Source of the DNA: Salvelinus alpinus
Lineage: Eukaryota; Chordata; Actinopteri; Salmoniformes; Salmonidae
NCBI RefSeq assembly: GCF_045679555.1
Contig: NC_092091.1
Span: 79,136,685 to 79,200,684, forward strand
Length of the DNA: 64,000 nt
Direction: 5' to 3'
Under the pieces are notes generated by a model that saw only the letters and a program-made list of their open reading frames with translations, was not told the origin of the DNA and did no database searches. Position numbers and translations under genes: made by a program. This document shows positions 32,639 to 44,623 of this stretch, one piece after another; position 1 is the first letter of the stretch; every line of letters starts with the position of its first letter.

Positions 32639-33186
32639 GCTGAGTGGCGCGAATAGGGGGAGGGGGAGGGGGAGGGGGAGGGGGAAAAACAGCGTCAACC
32701 AAGCTGACAGTTACTAACTTTTAGCTGCTAAAACTAGGTTATCTATCACCCAATCTGATTACATAGTACCTGTTTTGACTGCATCAAACCGAGAAAAGAA
32801 GCTAGCTGGCTAGCTGGGTTGGCTGATTGAGGCTATAGGCTGGGTTTTCTCCCGTCCTACACAATTAAAACACCAACAACTCCATTCACAGTATGAAGTA
32901 GCAGCCTACATGTTGGCTCTTGGTCGTTGTATCCAAGCCTCATTTCACATTTAATACCATCATTTTTATTCCATCTTCCATCCTAACTTGCTTGCCATGG
33001 CACACACAGCCAGAGACAAGTGCTGCTTTGATGACTTGTGATTGACTGACAACAGCAATAAGCTACACGGTCCACTCATGGAAAAACCTCAGCAGCTGCA
33101 TAAATGAGACCATTTTCTCATTCTCTCTACTGCAGCAGCTGCATAAATGAGACCATTTTCTCATTCTCTCTACTGCAGCAGCTGCA
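32639..33186. other. Stretch with G-rich and 43-bp repeats
   Basis: Contains (agggggaggg)n at about 32656-32685, a possible quadruplex-forming run, and a 43-bp direct repeat ('gcagctgcataaatgagacc' onward, about 33092-33180, two copies and a fragment). No gene. Confidence 0.6.
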
Positions 33187-33748
33187 TTGGTGGAAAAATT
33201 ACTAAATTGTCACACTTCAGTAAAAGTAAAGATATCTTACTAAGAAATGACTCAGGTATAAGTGATGGTCAACCAAGTGAAATAACTACTTCCATAAAAG
33301 TCTAAAAGTATTTGGTTTTAAATATACTTAAGTATCAAAAGTAAAAGTACAAATATAAGTCATTTCAAATTCCTTATATTAAGCAAAACAGACTGCACCA
33401 TTATGTGTTATTTATTTACGGATAGCCAGAGGCATACTTCAACCCTCCGACATAATTTACAAACAAAGCATTTGTGTTTAGTGAGTTGCCAGAACAGAGG
33501 CAGTAGGAATGACCAGAGATATTCTCATTATGACCATTTTCCTGTCCTTCTAACAATTCAGAATGTAACCAGTACTTTTGGGTGTCAGGGAAAATGTATG
33601 GAGTAAAGAGTACATTATTTTCTTTCGGAATGGAGTGAAGTAAAAGTCAAAATATAAACTACAAAGTAAATTACAGATATTTAAAAACACCACTTAAGTA
33701 GTACTTTAAATTATTTTTCCTTTACTTAAGTACTTAACACCACTGAGC
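33187..33748. repeat. Mid-size repeat, copy 2 of three
   Basis: Copy of the element at 15886-16444, in the same orientation, diverged by scattered substitutions. Confidence 0.7.
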
Positions 33749-33777
33749 AGTAGATTTCTGGTCTAGAATTATGTATA

Positions 33778-33885
33778 CCCCTTCATAGGAAGTGTGTGTG
33801 TTTGTATTTGTGAATGACTGCATGTGTGTTCAGTTCAATGTGTGGTTGTGATTGTGTGTTTGTATATACCTACGTGCGCGCGCGC

Positions 33886-33924
<39 letters not shown>

Positions 33925-35448
33925 TCCAGTTGGAGGGAGGGAGGTACGTTCACCACAATGAGGGAAATAATTCATAAAAACATTGACTTTGTTATTACAT
34001 GATCAGTTGAAGTTATTACATCATTCTTAAAAAAATTACTCACCTGATAATGTAATTACCACTGGATAACCTAATAACTTTATTATTACATTATTCATCT
34101 TATTACTTTAACATAACTTATGTTAACCAGTAGTTTTAACCTTAGTCTGCCCAGGGCTGGGTTTCTACTAAGTTAACATATGGAATTGTTTTAAGATGAT
34201 CATACGAAGGATCATTTTGCTATTTGATTTGTAATTGTAGGACCCCTATAGGTATCAAAAATATATAACTAAGTATTTGATGAAACATAACATTTGCCCT
34301 TACTGCTATTAGCCGATAGAAACACATTGTGTAACAGATTCATAAAAAAAATCAACAAAAGTAAATATGCTTTGAAGTGTCTGTTCTATACCTAAGAGAT
34401 ATAAGAAAGCTCAGTAAATTATTATATATATTACCCATATAAAAAATGTTGGACACTAAAGTTCTTCCATTCATTTTTTTTAACAGGTTACATTCAGACA
34501 AGTCGTGAGGCTTGTGGGCGTTGTAGAGCAAAACTACCCACATGTATGTACTTGTTCATGAGTCTCAGCTTTCAATGGGGTTGTATTACTTTGTAGGGCC
34601 ACAAAATGTTGCAATGGCCATCTCCATCTCCGGACTTGAACCCCATAGAAAACCTGTGGTTTGAATTCAAGAGAGCAGTCCATAAAAGCAGATGAAGGAG
34701 ACCAAGGAAATGAAAGATTCTGTATGGAGGAATTGTCTAAGGTCCCTACCAATATGTGTTTTCCAATCTCATAAAACATTTTAGAAAAAGGCTGCGTCAT
34801 TATCCTCACAAGGGGAAAAAGTACTGACAACAGAGGATCCAATCATTTTGACCCCTATCTACAGTATATTAAATATATTTTATTACTTGTTCAAATCTCT
34901 TGCTCTGAGGAATTGTATTAGTATAACAAATCTAATCAAAATTGTTTGGTCACATACGTGGTTAGCAGGGTGTTATTGCGGCGTAGCGAAATACTTGAGC
35001 ATACAATATAGCTCAAAATGTTTAATAGTTATTTCACACAGTCTTCACAGAGGGCAATAATTCTGGACCCCAATGTATGTGGGTGAGTCAAATTATTTGA
35101 ACTATATTATTTAATATGATTTAATACATGATATTAATAAAGTGCTCCATTTGAGGTAGACATTGAAAATAAACTTTAATACATTAAACAACATGTTTAA
35201 TCATTTTGAGAATAAAGGAAATAGGTTGACTGATATGTTAAACAACTGCTGTCATGGTTGCCCTGGTTGTCAACAACCTCATGACTGATATAGTCTTTTG
35301 ACTGTAGGAAAGCAGGAATCTCTAAAGTTGTCCCAGGTGAGACAGGCAGCATGAGAGGGAGGGGCAACTGTGGCTGCAGCTAAGCTAAATAGACTGGAAC
35401 AACCTCCATCATTTACAAGAAATCACCTGAATGACCAGAAAGGGAAAA
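33778..35448. repeat. Segmental duplication, copy A
   Basis: Matches 36801-37716 in order: the GT-repeat lead-in, 'tggataacctaataacttta', 'aataattctggaccccaatg', 'aacaactgctgtcatggttg', and the end 'aagaaatcacctga'. It contains a (CG/GT)n microsatellite (33872-33921) and an extra Tc1-like fragment (34578-34856) not in copy B. It ends in a perfect GAAANNGAAA motif (35438-35447), at which the mid-size repeat is joined. Confidence 0.8.
34578..34856 (-). mobile_element. Tc1-like fragment in duplication copy A
   Basis: Contains 'aatggccatctccatctccg' and 'ttgaaccccatagaaaacct', the transposase motif region around the catalytic Glu. It ends 'aatcattttgacccctatct', like the family at 52879-54130. 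Fragmentary. Confidence 0.6.
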
Positions 35449-36484
35449 CCATTTCAAATTCCTTTTATTAAGCAAAACAGACGCTACCATTTTATTGTAT
35501 TTTTTTAGTTACGGATATCCAGAGAAACACTCCAAAACTCAGACATAATTTACAAACAAAGCATTTGTGTTTAGTGAGTTGCCAGATCAGAGGCAGTAGG
35601 GATGACTAGAGATATTATCTTGATTACCAGTTTTCTTGTCTTAAGAATTCAAAATGTAACGAGTACTTTTGGGTGTCAGGGAAATTGTATGGCGTAAAAA
35701 GTATATTATTTTCTTTAGGAATGTAGTGAAGTAAATGTAAAAGTTGTCAAATATAAGTAGTTGTTAGGATTTATCTAGGGGTCATGATTGGTGCTGTACA
35801 AATGTTTGGTGTATTAGAATAATTGATTATGCTTATGTTATATTAATAGAAGGGGAGGGGTTAAAAGTCCCCTCCCTCCTTACATTTATAGGGTTTTAGA
35901 CTACTGATTAACAATAGATATAGTCATTGTAGAAGTTTAGTATTGTTCTACATTTGTATTTTAGTTCTCTCTCTCTGCCTCATTATAAAGAGGCCCTTAG
36001 ACAGAACTCTGCAGGGGAGTGAATGAGATAAGACTGGGTAAACATTCCACAATGGGTCAACTTTGGGGGAAGGGGACATTTACTGCTAAGTGTTTAGCTA
36101 ACAATAAAGGCCCTGTTTATACAACTTTGTAGGCATTGTTTTGGTCCCAGGAGTAGAGGATGATGATATAGGTAGTGACATCACCAGGGCGCGACTTAGG
36201 TTTTAATAAAACCACTGGAGACCTTTTGGTGGGGGCAGAACTTACTCAGAAACATGCGTGCTATGTTCCTGTTTGTCAACTTCTGTCTGCAATTGCATTA
36301 ATAAAGGTTTTTGAATGATTTAATTAAAGATATTGTCATAATGATAACTTCACCAATAAACCAATGATTGACAAAGAAGGACGTAATGAACGAACCCTAA
36401 CATAGTAAAGTAAATGACAGATACACAACAAAACTGCTTACGTAGTACTTTAAAGTATTTTTACTTAAGTACTTTATCCACTGA
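35449..36484. repeat. Mid-size repeat, copy 3, split by a solo LTR
   Basis: Third copy of the element at 15886-16444, lacking its left end. It is interrupted at 35762-36402 by a solo retroviral LTR and ends with 'acttaagtactttatccact'. Confidence 0.7.
35762..36402 (+). repeat. Solo retroviral LTR
   Basis: 641 bp, starting TGTTAGG and ending CCTAACA, with the 4-bp duplication tagt (35758-35761 and 36403-36406). Inside are TATA-like 'cattataaagagg' and AATAAA signals. The 4-bp duplication fits a retroviral integrase rather than a Gypsy element. It differs in sequence from the LTR of the provirus at 4632. It marks a provirus lost by LTR-LTR recombination. Confidence 0.75.
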
Positions 36485-36689
36485 GCAGTTATTTTTGGGT
36501 CTATAATTAAAATTAAACATACCTGAGACCCGTGACAATCAAATCAGATCTGACCTGCATCCGAGGATAAACTACAGAATTTCTGACCCGGGTTCGGGTG
36601 GACCCTTGAAGACTCTAGTTGTTATGAATGATACTGAAACACCCATAATGGTGTTATCAATGGTTTCATTAATAAGGTGTTATTATTTA

Positions 36690-36800
36690 TTTTAATTTTT
36701 GTACCTTTATTTAACTTGGCAAGTCATTTAAGAACAAGTTCTTATTTACAATGACGGCCTACCCCGGCCAAACTCTCGCCTAACTATTTAACTAGGCAAG
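36690..36800 (-). mobile_element. SINE tail fragment
   Basis: Contains 'ttacaatgacggcctacccc' and 'acctttatttaacttggcaa', the shared SINE/LINE tail of salmonids. The head is missing. Confidence 0.6.
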
Positions 36801-36859
36801 TCAGTTCAATGTGTGGTTGTGAGTGTGTGTTTGTATATGCGTACATGTGCATGCGTGTG

Positions 36860-36943
<84 letters not shown>

Positions 36944-37716
36944 TGTGTGCTTCCAGTTGGTGGAGGGAGGTATGTGCATCAAAATGAGGGAAATAATGCA
37001 TAATAACATTGACTTTGGGATGTTATAAATGGAAAGTGTAAAGCATGATCAGCTGAAGTTATTACATTATTCATCAAAAATATTGTTACTCGCCTGATAA
37101 TGTAATTACCACCGGATAACCTAATAACTTTATTATTACATTATTCATCTTATTACTTTAACATAACTTATGTGAACCGGTGGGTTTAACCTTAGAGTCC
37201 AGGGCTGGGTTTCTAAGTAGAAACAAACATCTCTTACTCTGAGCAATTGTATTAATATAACAAAGTTGAGCATACCATATAGCTCAATATTTGTAATAGT
37301 TATTACACAGTCTTTATCAAGGGCAATAATTCTGGACCCCACTGTATGTGGGTGAGTCAACTTATTTGAATGACATTATTTAATATGATGTAATACATGT
37401 TATTAACAAAGTGTGCTCCATTTGAAGTAGAAATTTAAAATAAACTATTACATTAAACAAAATGTTTAAGCATTTTGAGAATACAGGAAATAGGTTGACT
37501 GATATGTTAAACAACTGCTGTCATGGTTGCCTTGGTTGTCAACAACCTCATGACTGATATAGTCTTTTGACTGTAGGAAAACTGGAATCTCTAAAGTTGT
37601 CCCAGGTGAGACAGGCAGCATGAGAGGAATGGGCAACTGTGGCTGCAGCTGAGCTAAATAGACAGGAACAACCTCCATGATTTACAAGAAATCACCTGAC
37701 TGACTAGAAAGGGAAC
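36801..37716. repeat. Segmental duplication, copy B
   Basis: Second copy of 33778-35448, shorter because it lacks the Tc1-like fragment. It contains (GT)n at about 36862-36950 and ends at an interferon-response-like motif upstream of the candidate first exon. Confidence 0.8.
37707..37716 (+). promoter_or_regulatory. ISRE-like motif
   Basis: GAAAGGGAAC matches the interferon-response core GAAANNGAAA in 9 of 10 positions. It is about 64 bp upstream of a TTTAAAA box (37780-37786). Copy A of the duplication carries the perfect form. IRF binding is inferred. Confidence 0.4.
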
Positions 37717-37809
37717 GCCTTCAAGTTAAGGGTGACCTATCAAGTCATGAAGTACAACTAAGCCCACGCCCCACATAGCTTTAAAACATCAGCTACATCT
37801 CCATTTGTA

Positions 37810-37839
37810 GACATATGACTCTGGGTACCAACTCAACAG
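37810..37839 (+). other. Candidate non-coding first exon
   Basis: A TATA-like TTTAAAA at 37780-37786 is followed about 50 bp later by a strong splice donor, CAACAG|GTAAGG (exon end 37839). The next acceptor that fits the gene downstream is at 44513. The exon start is a guess from TATA spacing, and linkage to the gene is inferred. Confidence 0.35.
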
Positions 37840-38429
37840 GTAAGGACTTCTTTACAGTTACTATTTCAAGACAGAAGCCTGAACCACATTCTTGTTTCAT
37901 GTTTTGATACAACAAAATTATATTTTTGCTTTTTCCAAATTGACATTAAAAAAAGGAAGTATGCCTTCTGTAAAGACTATATGTCATGTATTTTATACAA
38001 AGCCTTCTGTATTACGTTTATTGAGGACCACATTATGAGTCATAAAACCAGGAAATGGTTCCAATCGTATTGTTTTTACCATGCATTTTTCCAACTGGGA
38101 TTTTAGAAATATTTCATATAAGGTCTGTGTTTAGTGTAGGCTTACCCTCATGTGACGTCTTGATAACCGCGCAAATCTCTCTTAGACAAGGTAACTTTTA
38201 TCAATAAGTAGCAGTGCACATTGAGTAAATTGATACTAATATATTGATAAAACTCACCTGTTCCGAGAGATAATTACATGGCTATCATAACATCACGTCA
38301 AGCGAAGCCAACACCAAACACATTATTAATTATATATTTTTGTAAAATTCACAATGTGAAAAACTATTAGAACCATGTCCGTGTTTTTATGGGTATAATG
38401 ACATGTCTACTGTGGTGGATTAGTGTAAC
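37840..38429. other. Non-coding stretch (possible intron 1)
   Basis: Nothing recognised. Confidence 0.35.
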
Positions 38430-39670
38430 TAGGGGTGTGTTGGTAAATTCACTGTGTTTGGCCGTTTGTAAATTCAGAGCTTTGTCAGATTGTCCATTCG
38501 TAAATTGGAAACGTTCAGAGCGGACACTGGACACTCTAGCTGAGGAATAGAATTAATCTGGTTGTTCTGATCTCACAAAGGCAGTCAAGCACCCAAGCTA
38601 ACTGGCTAAAGTTGGCTAGATACTTCCAGAGAGAACACCTCACTCTGATAATTTTACTCGCCCTAGCAGAGCTGGTTAGGTTGTTGTCATGTTATCTGGG
38701 GCGTTTGTAACTGTGCTGCTGTTAACAATTGAATAACGTATTCTGCACTCTGGCACACTCAGACGAGAGTGCGCTGAAAATTGGAGTAGCTAGCCAGGGT
38801 GAATTTACGAACGCACTAATGGAAACATGTAATTTGTAATTGAAGGCATTATGATAAAAGCATTATGCACATTCCTAAAACGGGACTATTGTGGATTTAA
38901 ATAAGAATGGAAACACTAGGCTTTACAACGCCAGTTACCTGTAACTGTAATCACCATATTGACATCACTGGCAGGAGATAAAGTTCAGAGCTTCCAACTC
39001 TCACACATTGGCCGTAAACACACATTTGACCCTCTTCTCATGCTCTCACGGCACACCTCTTATATCTCTCACAATGAAAAGTACGGCATTATTTTTCTAA
39101 TTATTCCATTGTATAGTCAGCGCGTTAACTTTTCATCTGTGCTCCAAATAATTTTGAAATCGGAGCATCTGCACCTGAAATGTAACGTGAGTGGTACCTC
39201 TATCATTGTTCTGTTTTGCCACAGCACTGTGGACGGGGGCACATTGAAACCTGATCGGTCTAGTTATGTAATAGCTAAAGGGGATTGATTGGATGCATGT
39301 TTTAAAGAAACGACACTCACGATTAGAGTGGAGCTGAATGGAGAGAGAACGTTCTCCGCTGAGTTTATAAAACTGTAAAAAGAGTAGCACGGTAGCGCTG
39401 TTTTATATACAATGTTGTCAACAAAATTAGGTTGCTCTTACTCCCGTCCCAATTGAAGAATGCTGCCTTTTGACAGCATGTACTAAAGTCGATTTAATCC
39501 ACACTTGTATTAGTCCCCTTGTTAAGGCTGTGCCAATGAAAAGGAAGCAAACATACCTACAGTATGTTTTAGCAGGGAAGTTTACTAGGGTGGACTGATT
39601 TGTAAATATGAAAATCATTTTGTCAGATCGTGAACCCGAAAGTGTACGTTTGGTTCTAGAGGGGGGACAA
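38430..39670. repeat. Dispersed repeat, hAT-like suspicion
   Basis: Contains 'tttgtaaattcagagctttg', 'gtgcgctgaaaattggagta', 'gaatttacgaacgcac' and 'cacagcactgtggacggggg'. I know similar text as a repeated sequence in salmonid genomes. No intact frame; the class is uncertain. Confidence 0.4.
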
Positions 39671-41090
39671 TAAATAGAACAAATAATTTGGTTAGGGTGT
39701 GGGGAAGATTCATTTATTTATTTAATTTAAACTTTATTTAACTAGGCAAATCAGTAATTTTGTCTTCAGTAGATTTAATTATCTATTTACTTTATTTAGT
39801 CTGATCGGTGGAACAATTCTCATTCTTAACAATGGGCTAAAATAAAAGGTAATTACTGCGCTTGTAAGCAAGAACACTACTGTTATTCCTTTATTACTAT
39901 TCCCAGACAGTGTTGCCAGTGTAATCACATATTTGAAATATGATACACCTTGTGTCTTTTAAAAATTAATTATGAGGCTATATTTGCAGCCATTCATGGA
40001 CAGTTTTGAATAAGTCATACAAATAAGCATTGGAAATTAAATGCTCAAGGAATCAAATATACTTTTTGACATTTTAGATTTGTGCACATGCTAAGCAGAG
40101 ATGGTAGGGGACTCACAACTCATAAACACATCATATTTTGTCTAAAGTAAGATGATAGCAAGAAACTTCAAATAGTAGACATAATCCAACTGAATATTAA
40201 TATTCATGCGATTTGTCTTTAAATGAATTGTTATAACAAAAACATTTTCAAGCACCGAGCACTTGGGAAACTTAGATTAGGGGTGGCCAACACTCCTGGA
40301 CAGCAAGCAGGATTTTCTACCAGTCCTATTTTAAAGAGAGAGTTCACCCACATTACTAAATACAAAACATTTGTGTCCTTACCTTGAAAGCAGTCTATGG
40401 ACAAGGAGACTGTAATCTACGATTTGGTTCCCCACTGCCATCAACCATTAATATTAGTATTTCCTGTGCAAAGCTTTGGTATAGTGGTAACACTCCCTGG
40501 CACGTGTTGCATACAACTTTCTACCTGAGAACAGGGATCGATCCCTGCTTCCAACTTCCCCATTGTTTATAACATTTGCATATCTCACTTCCTTACTGTC
40601 TAAATAAAGCCTCAAGCTGCCTAACAAAATATTAGCATACTTAAAATATCCCCCCCCCCCAAAAAAAATCTCAAAGTAGTTGAATTGAGTGTTCATTTAA
40701 TGTTCAAAGCATCCTGAATACACCTGACCTGTATTTTTTATATATATTTTTTTACCCTGGTCATAGGCCTAAGCCATATAAAATATACGTGGAATTGCAG
40801 GAAATGAGCTTTACAACAGTAACATTTTTCCCATCTAGGGGTTGTGCCAGGGGCAATGAATTTCACATCTCACTCCAAGCTTTCTTCAGAAGTTGGCAGC
40901 CCTGAGTTTTGGAACTCCCAAAAATGGCTGAATTTACAGAGTAGTTGAGTAACACCAAGTCTGAGAAAGAGTTTATGACAGAGTAAATAATGTTACTTAG
41001 GGAGCCAATAAACCTACTGAAACTGTTCATTTTTGAGCCGATCGTTGCCCCAGATCAGAGAGTTCGTTCTCGTAGCAGTAGGAACACATA
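39671..41090. other. Non-coding stretch with a SINE-like segment
   Basis: A tRNA-like SINE head lies at about 40465-40620 (box A-like 'tatagtggtaacac', box B-like 'gggatcgatccc'). The rest shows nothing I can assign. A short SINE-tail relic lies near 39725-39755. Confidence 0.5.
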
Positions 41091-41092
41091 TA

Positions 41093-42731
41093 CAGTTGAA
41101 GTCGGAAGTTACATACACTTAGGTTGGAGTCATTAAAACTCATTTTTCAACCACTCCACAAATTTCTTGTTAACAAACTATAGTTTTGGCAAGTCGGTTA
41201 AGACATATACTTTGTGCATGACACAAGTCATTTTTCCAACGATTGTTTACAGACAGATTATTTCACTTATAATTCACTGTATCACAATTCCAGTGGGTCA
41301 GAAGTTTACATACACTAAGTTGACTGTGCCTTTAAACAGCTTGGAAAATTTCAGAAAATGACTTCATGGCTTTAGAAGCTTCCGATAGGCCAATTGACAT
41401 AATTTGAGTCAATTGGAGGTGTACCTGTGGATGTATTTCAAGGCCTACCTTCAAACTCAGTGGCTCTTTACTTGACGTCATGGGAAAATCAAAAGAAATC
41501 AGCCATGTCCTCAGAAAAGAAATTGTTGACCTCCACAAGTCTGGTTTATCCTTGGGAGAAATTTCCAAACGCTTGAAGGTACCACGGTCATCTGTACAAG
41601 CAATAGTATGCAAGTATAAACACCATGGGACCACGCAGCCATCATACCGTTCAGGAAGAAGATGCCTTCTGTCTCCTAGAGATGAACGTACTTTGGTGCG
41701 AAAAGTGCAAATCAATCCAAGAACCACAGCAAAGGACCTTGTGAAGATGCTGGAGGAAACAGGTACAAAAGTATCTATATCCACAGTAAAGTCAGTCCTA
41801 TATCGACATAACCTGAAATGCCGCTCAGCAAGGAAGAAGCCACTGCTCCAAAACCGCCATAAAAAAGCCAGACTACGGTTTGTAACTGCACATGGGGACA
41901 CAGATTGTACTTTTTGTGGAAATGTCCTCTGGTCTGATGAAACAAAAATGGAACTGTTTGGCCATGATGACCATCGTTATGTTTGGAGGGAAAAGGGAGA
42001 GGCTTGCAAGCCGAAGAACACCATCCCAACCGTGATGCACGGGGGTGGCAGCATCATGTTGTGGGGGTGCTTTGCTGCAGGAGGGACTGGTGCACTTTAC
42101 AAAATATATGGCGTCATGAGGAGGAAAATTATGTGGATATATTGAAGCAACATCTCAAGACATCAGTCAGGAAGTTAAAGCTTGGTTGCAAATGGGTCTT
42201 CCAAATGGACAATGACCCCAAGCATACTTCCAAAGTTGTGGAAAAATGGCTTAAGGACAACAAAGTCAAGGTATTGGAGTGGCCATCACAAAGCCCTGAC
42301 CTCAATCCCATAGAACATTTGTGGGCAGAACTGAAAAAGTGTGTGCGAGCAAGGAGGCCTTACAAACCTGACGCAGTTACACCAGCTCTGTCAGGAGGAA
42401 TGTGTGAAAATTCACCCAACTTATTGTGGCAAGCTTGTGAAAGGCTACACCAAACGTTTGACCCAAGTTAAACATTTTAAAGTCAATGCCACCAAATACT
42501 AATTGAGTGTATGTAAACTTCTGACCCACTGGGAATGTGATAAAAGCAATAAAAGCTGAAATAAATAATTCTCTCTACTATTATTCTGACATTTCACATT
42601 CTTAAAATAAAGTGGGGATCCTAACTGACCTAAGCCAGGAAATTTTTTACTAGGATTAAATGTCAGGAATTGTGAAAAACTGAGTTTAAATGTATTTGGC
42701 AAAGGTGTATGTAAACCTCCGACTTCAACCG
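41093..42731 (+). mobile_element. Near-complete Tc1-like transposon
   Basis: Bounded by TA (41091-41092 and 42732-42733) with inverted ends 'cagttgaagtcggaagtt' and 'gacttcaaccg'. It carries one transposase gene (41480-42471) with two frame breaks. At 1639 bp it has the normal full size for the family. A second, truncated copy on the other strand lies at 56200-57390. Confidence 0.93.
41480..42471 (+). pseudogene. Tc1-like transposase, frameshifted
   Basis: The gene begins [18 protein letters not shown] with two helix-turn-helix DNA-binding regions (residues about 1-110) and a basic GRR-type linker ([12 protein letters not shown]). The DDE domain follows: first Asp in [11 protein letters not shown], '[11 protein letters not shown]', second Asp in DNDPKHTSK, and Glu in [15 protein letters not shown] one-base loss near 42112-42125 ends the first frame at 221 codons; the second part reads in another frame from about 42125. 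A one-base gain near 42360 then scrambles the C-terminus. The other copy (56715-56975 minus) retains the C-terminal reading. The transposase would cut and paste the element but is inactive here. Confidence 0.92.
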
Positions 42732-43119
42732 TAGTTAGCTTGTCCATTGTAACAGGTTCACGTCAAATGTAACCAGATAAACTTGCTTTGAAGATAAAAC
42801 TACTTTCAACTAGCTTTGGCATCCATCTATTGGAAATGAATGATAACTACATTGGGCAGCTTGTTGGCAAATAATATTTTGATTTATTTAACACAGTTTT
42901 GGTTACTACATGATTCCATATGTGTTATTTCATAGTTCTGATATGTTCACTATTATTCTACAATGTAGAAAATAGTACAAATAAAGAAAAACCCTTGAAT
43001 GAGTATGTGTCTCCAAACTTGTGACTGGTACTGTATATTTAAACAAACACTATATAGCCTCAAAACATGGTTAAAACTATAATTTTGACACCATGGATGG
43101 TCAGTCTTTGCATTTAATA
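42732..43119. other. Flank with a Tc1-like terminus
   Basis: A stretch at about 42885-43038 ('aatagtacaaataaagaaaa' then 'gtgactggtactgta') is the terminal region of another Tc1-like family. The remainder is unassigned. Confidence 0.5.
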
Positions 43120-43965
43120 GTACCCACAAAACACCAGTCTCAACGTCAACAGTGGAGAGGCGACTCTGGGATGCTGGCCATCTAGGCAGAGTTGCAAAGA
43201 AAAAAACATATCTCAAAAGACTGGCCAATAAAAAGAAAAGATTAAGATGGGCAAAAGAACACAGACACTGGACAGAGGAACTCTGCCTAGAAGGCCAGTA
43301 TCCCGGAGTCGCCTCTCCACTGTTGATGTTGAGACTGGTGTTTTGCGAGTACTATTTAATGAAGCTGCCAGTTGAGGACTTGTGAGGCGTCTGTTTCTCA
43401 AACTAGACACTCTAATGTACTTGTCCTCTTGCTCAGTTGTGCACCGGGGCCTCCCACTCCTCTTTATATTCTGGTTAGGGCCAGTTTGTGCTGTTCTGTG
43501 AAGGGAGTAGTACACAGAGTTGTACGAGATCTTCAGTTTCTTGGCATTTTCTTGCCTTCATTTCTCAGAACAAGAATAGACTGACGAGTTTCAGGAGAAA
43601 GTTCTTTGTTTCTGGCCATTTTGAGCCTGTAATCGAACCCACAAATGCTGATGCTCCAGATACTAAACTAGTCTAAAGAAGGCCAGTTTTATTGCTTTAA
43701 TCAGCACAGCAGTTTCAGCTGTGCTGACATAATTGCAAAAGGGTTTCTAATGATCAATTAGCCCTTTAAAATGATAAACTTGGATTAACTAACACAACAT
43801 GCCATTGGAACACAGGAGTGATGGTTGCTGATAATGGGCCTCTGTACACCTATGTAGATATTCACAATAGTCATTTACAACATTACCAATGTCTATACTG
43901 TATTTCTGATCAATTTGACATTATTTTAATGGACAACAAAATGTGCTTTTCTTTCAAAAACAAGG
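43120..43965 (-). mobile_element. Tc1-like transposon fragment with hairpin
   Basis: On the minus strand the start of a transposase is readable from about 43618 ('MARNKELSPETRQS'), with frame breaks. It is followed at 43278-43345 by a block that recurs inverted at 43134-43195. The two arms form a hairpin of about 60 bp around a loop of about 80 nt. The catalytic part is missing. Confidence 0.7.
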
Positions 43966-44455
43966 AGATTAATGGTAGTGTGTATATATATATATTTTTA
44001 TACATTTGCAAACATTTCTAAAAACCTGTTTTAACTTAGTCATTATGGGGTATTGTGTGTGTGTGTGTAGATTGGTGAGGGGTGGGAAAAACGATTTAAT
44101 GCATTTTAGAATAATAACGTAACAAAATGTGGAAAAAGTGAAGGGGTCTGAATACTTTCCGAATGCAGTCAAGTTGTAGAAACATCTCAATAATGATCAA
44201 TGGAAACAAGATGCACCTGAGCTAAATGTCGAGTCTCATAGCAAAGGGTCTGAATAAATATGTAAATAAGCTATTTATGTTTATTAGGTTTAATATATTT
44301 GCAAACATTTATTTAAAAAAAAAGGTTTTGCTTTGTCATTATGGGTTATTGTGAGGAGTTGTTTTTATTTAATCCATTTTAGAATAAGGCTGTAACGTAA
44401 CAAAATGTTGAAAAAGTCTAGCGGTCTGAATACTTTCCAAATGCACTGTATAACA
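43966..44455 (+). mobile_element. Two tandem Tc1-like ends
   Basis: Two successive copies of the same right terminus ('acaaaatgtggaaaaagt' then 'gaatactttccgaatgca' near 44140-44165, and a diverged repeat ending near 44450). It is the family of the fold-back element at 18972-20047. Confidence 0.6.
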
Positions 44456-44513
44456 TGAAACATGTTTCTGGTATGTTCAATTGAATCCTGGGACTGTCTT
44501 TTTCTGCTTGCAG

Positions 44514-44623
44514 GATCCATCTGGAGAGACCAGTGTCACCAGCCCCCAGTTATCTATTCATGAAGAGTGATCTATGGCTACCCCACCTGTATTCAAGGAG
44601 GGAGACTTAACTCAAAAAGAGGA
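44514..44623 (+). other. Coding exon with start codon
   Basis: Acceptor CTTGCAG at 44513; donor GAGGA|GTAAGAT at 44624. The ATG at 44574 gives 16 codons plus two bases. An upstream ATG at 44560 is in another frame and stops after the donor. No RING domain is encoded. Confidence 0.65.

Noticed and set aside
36801-37028. Four overlapping frames of alternating Cys/Val or Thr/His
   Set aside because: They are reads through the GT microsatellite.
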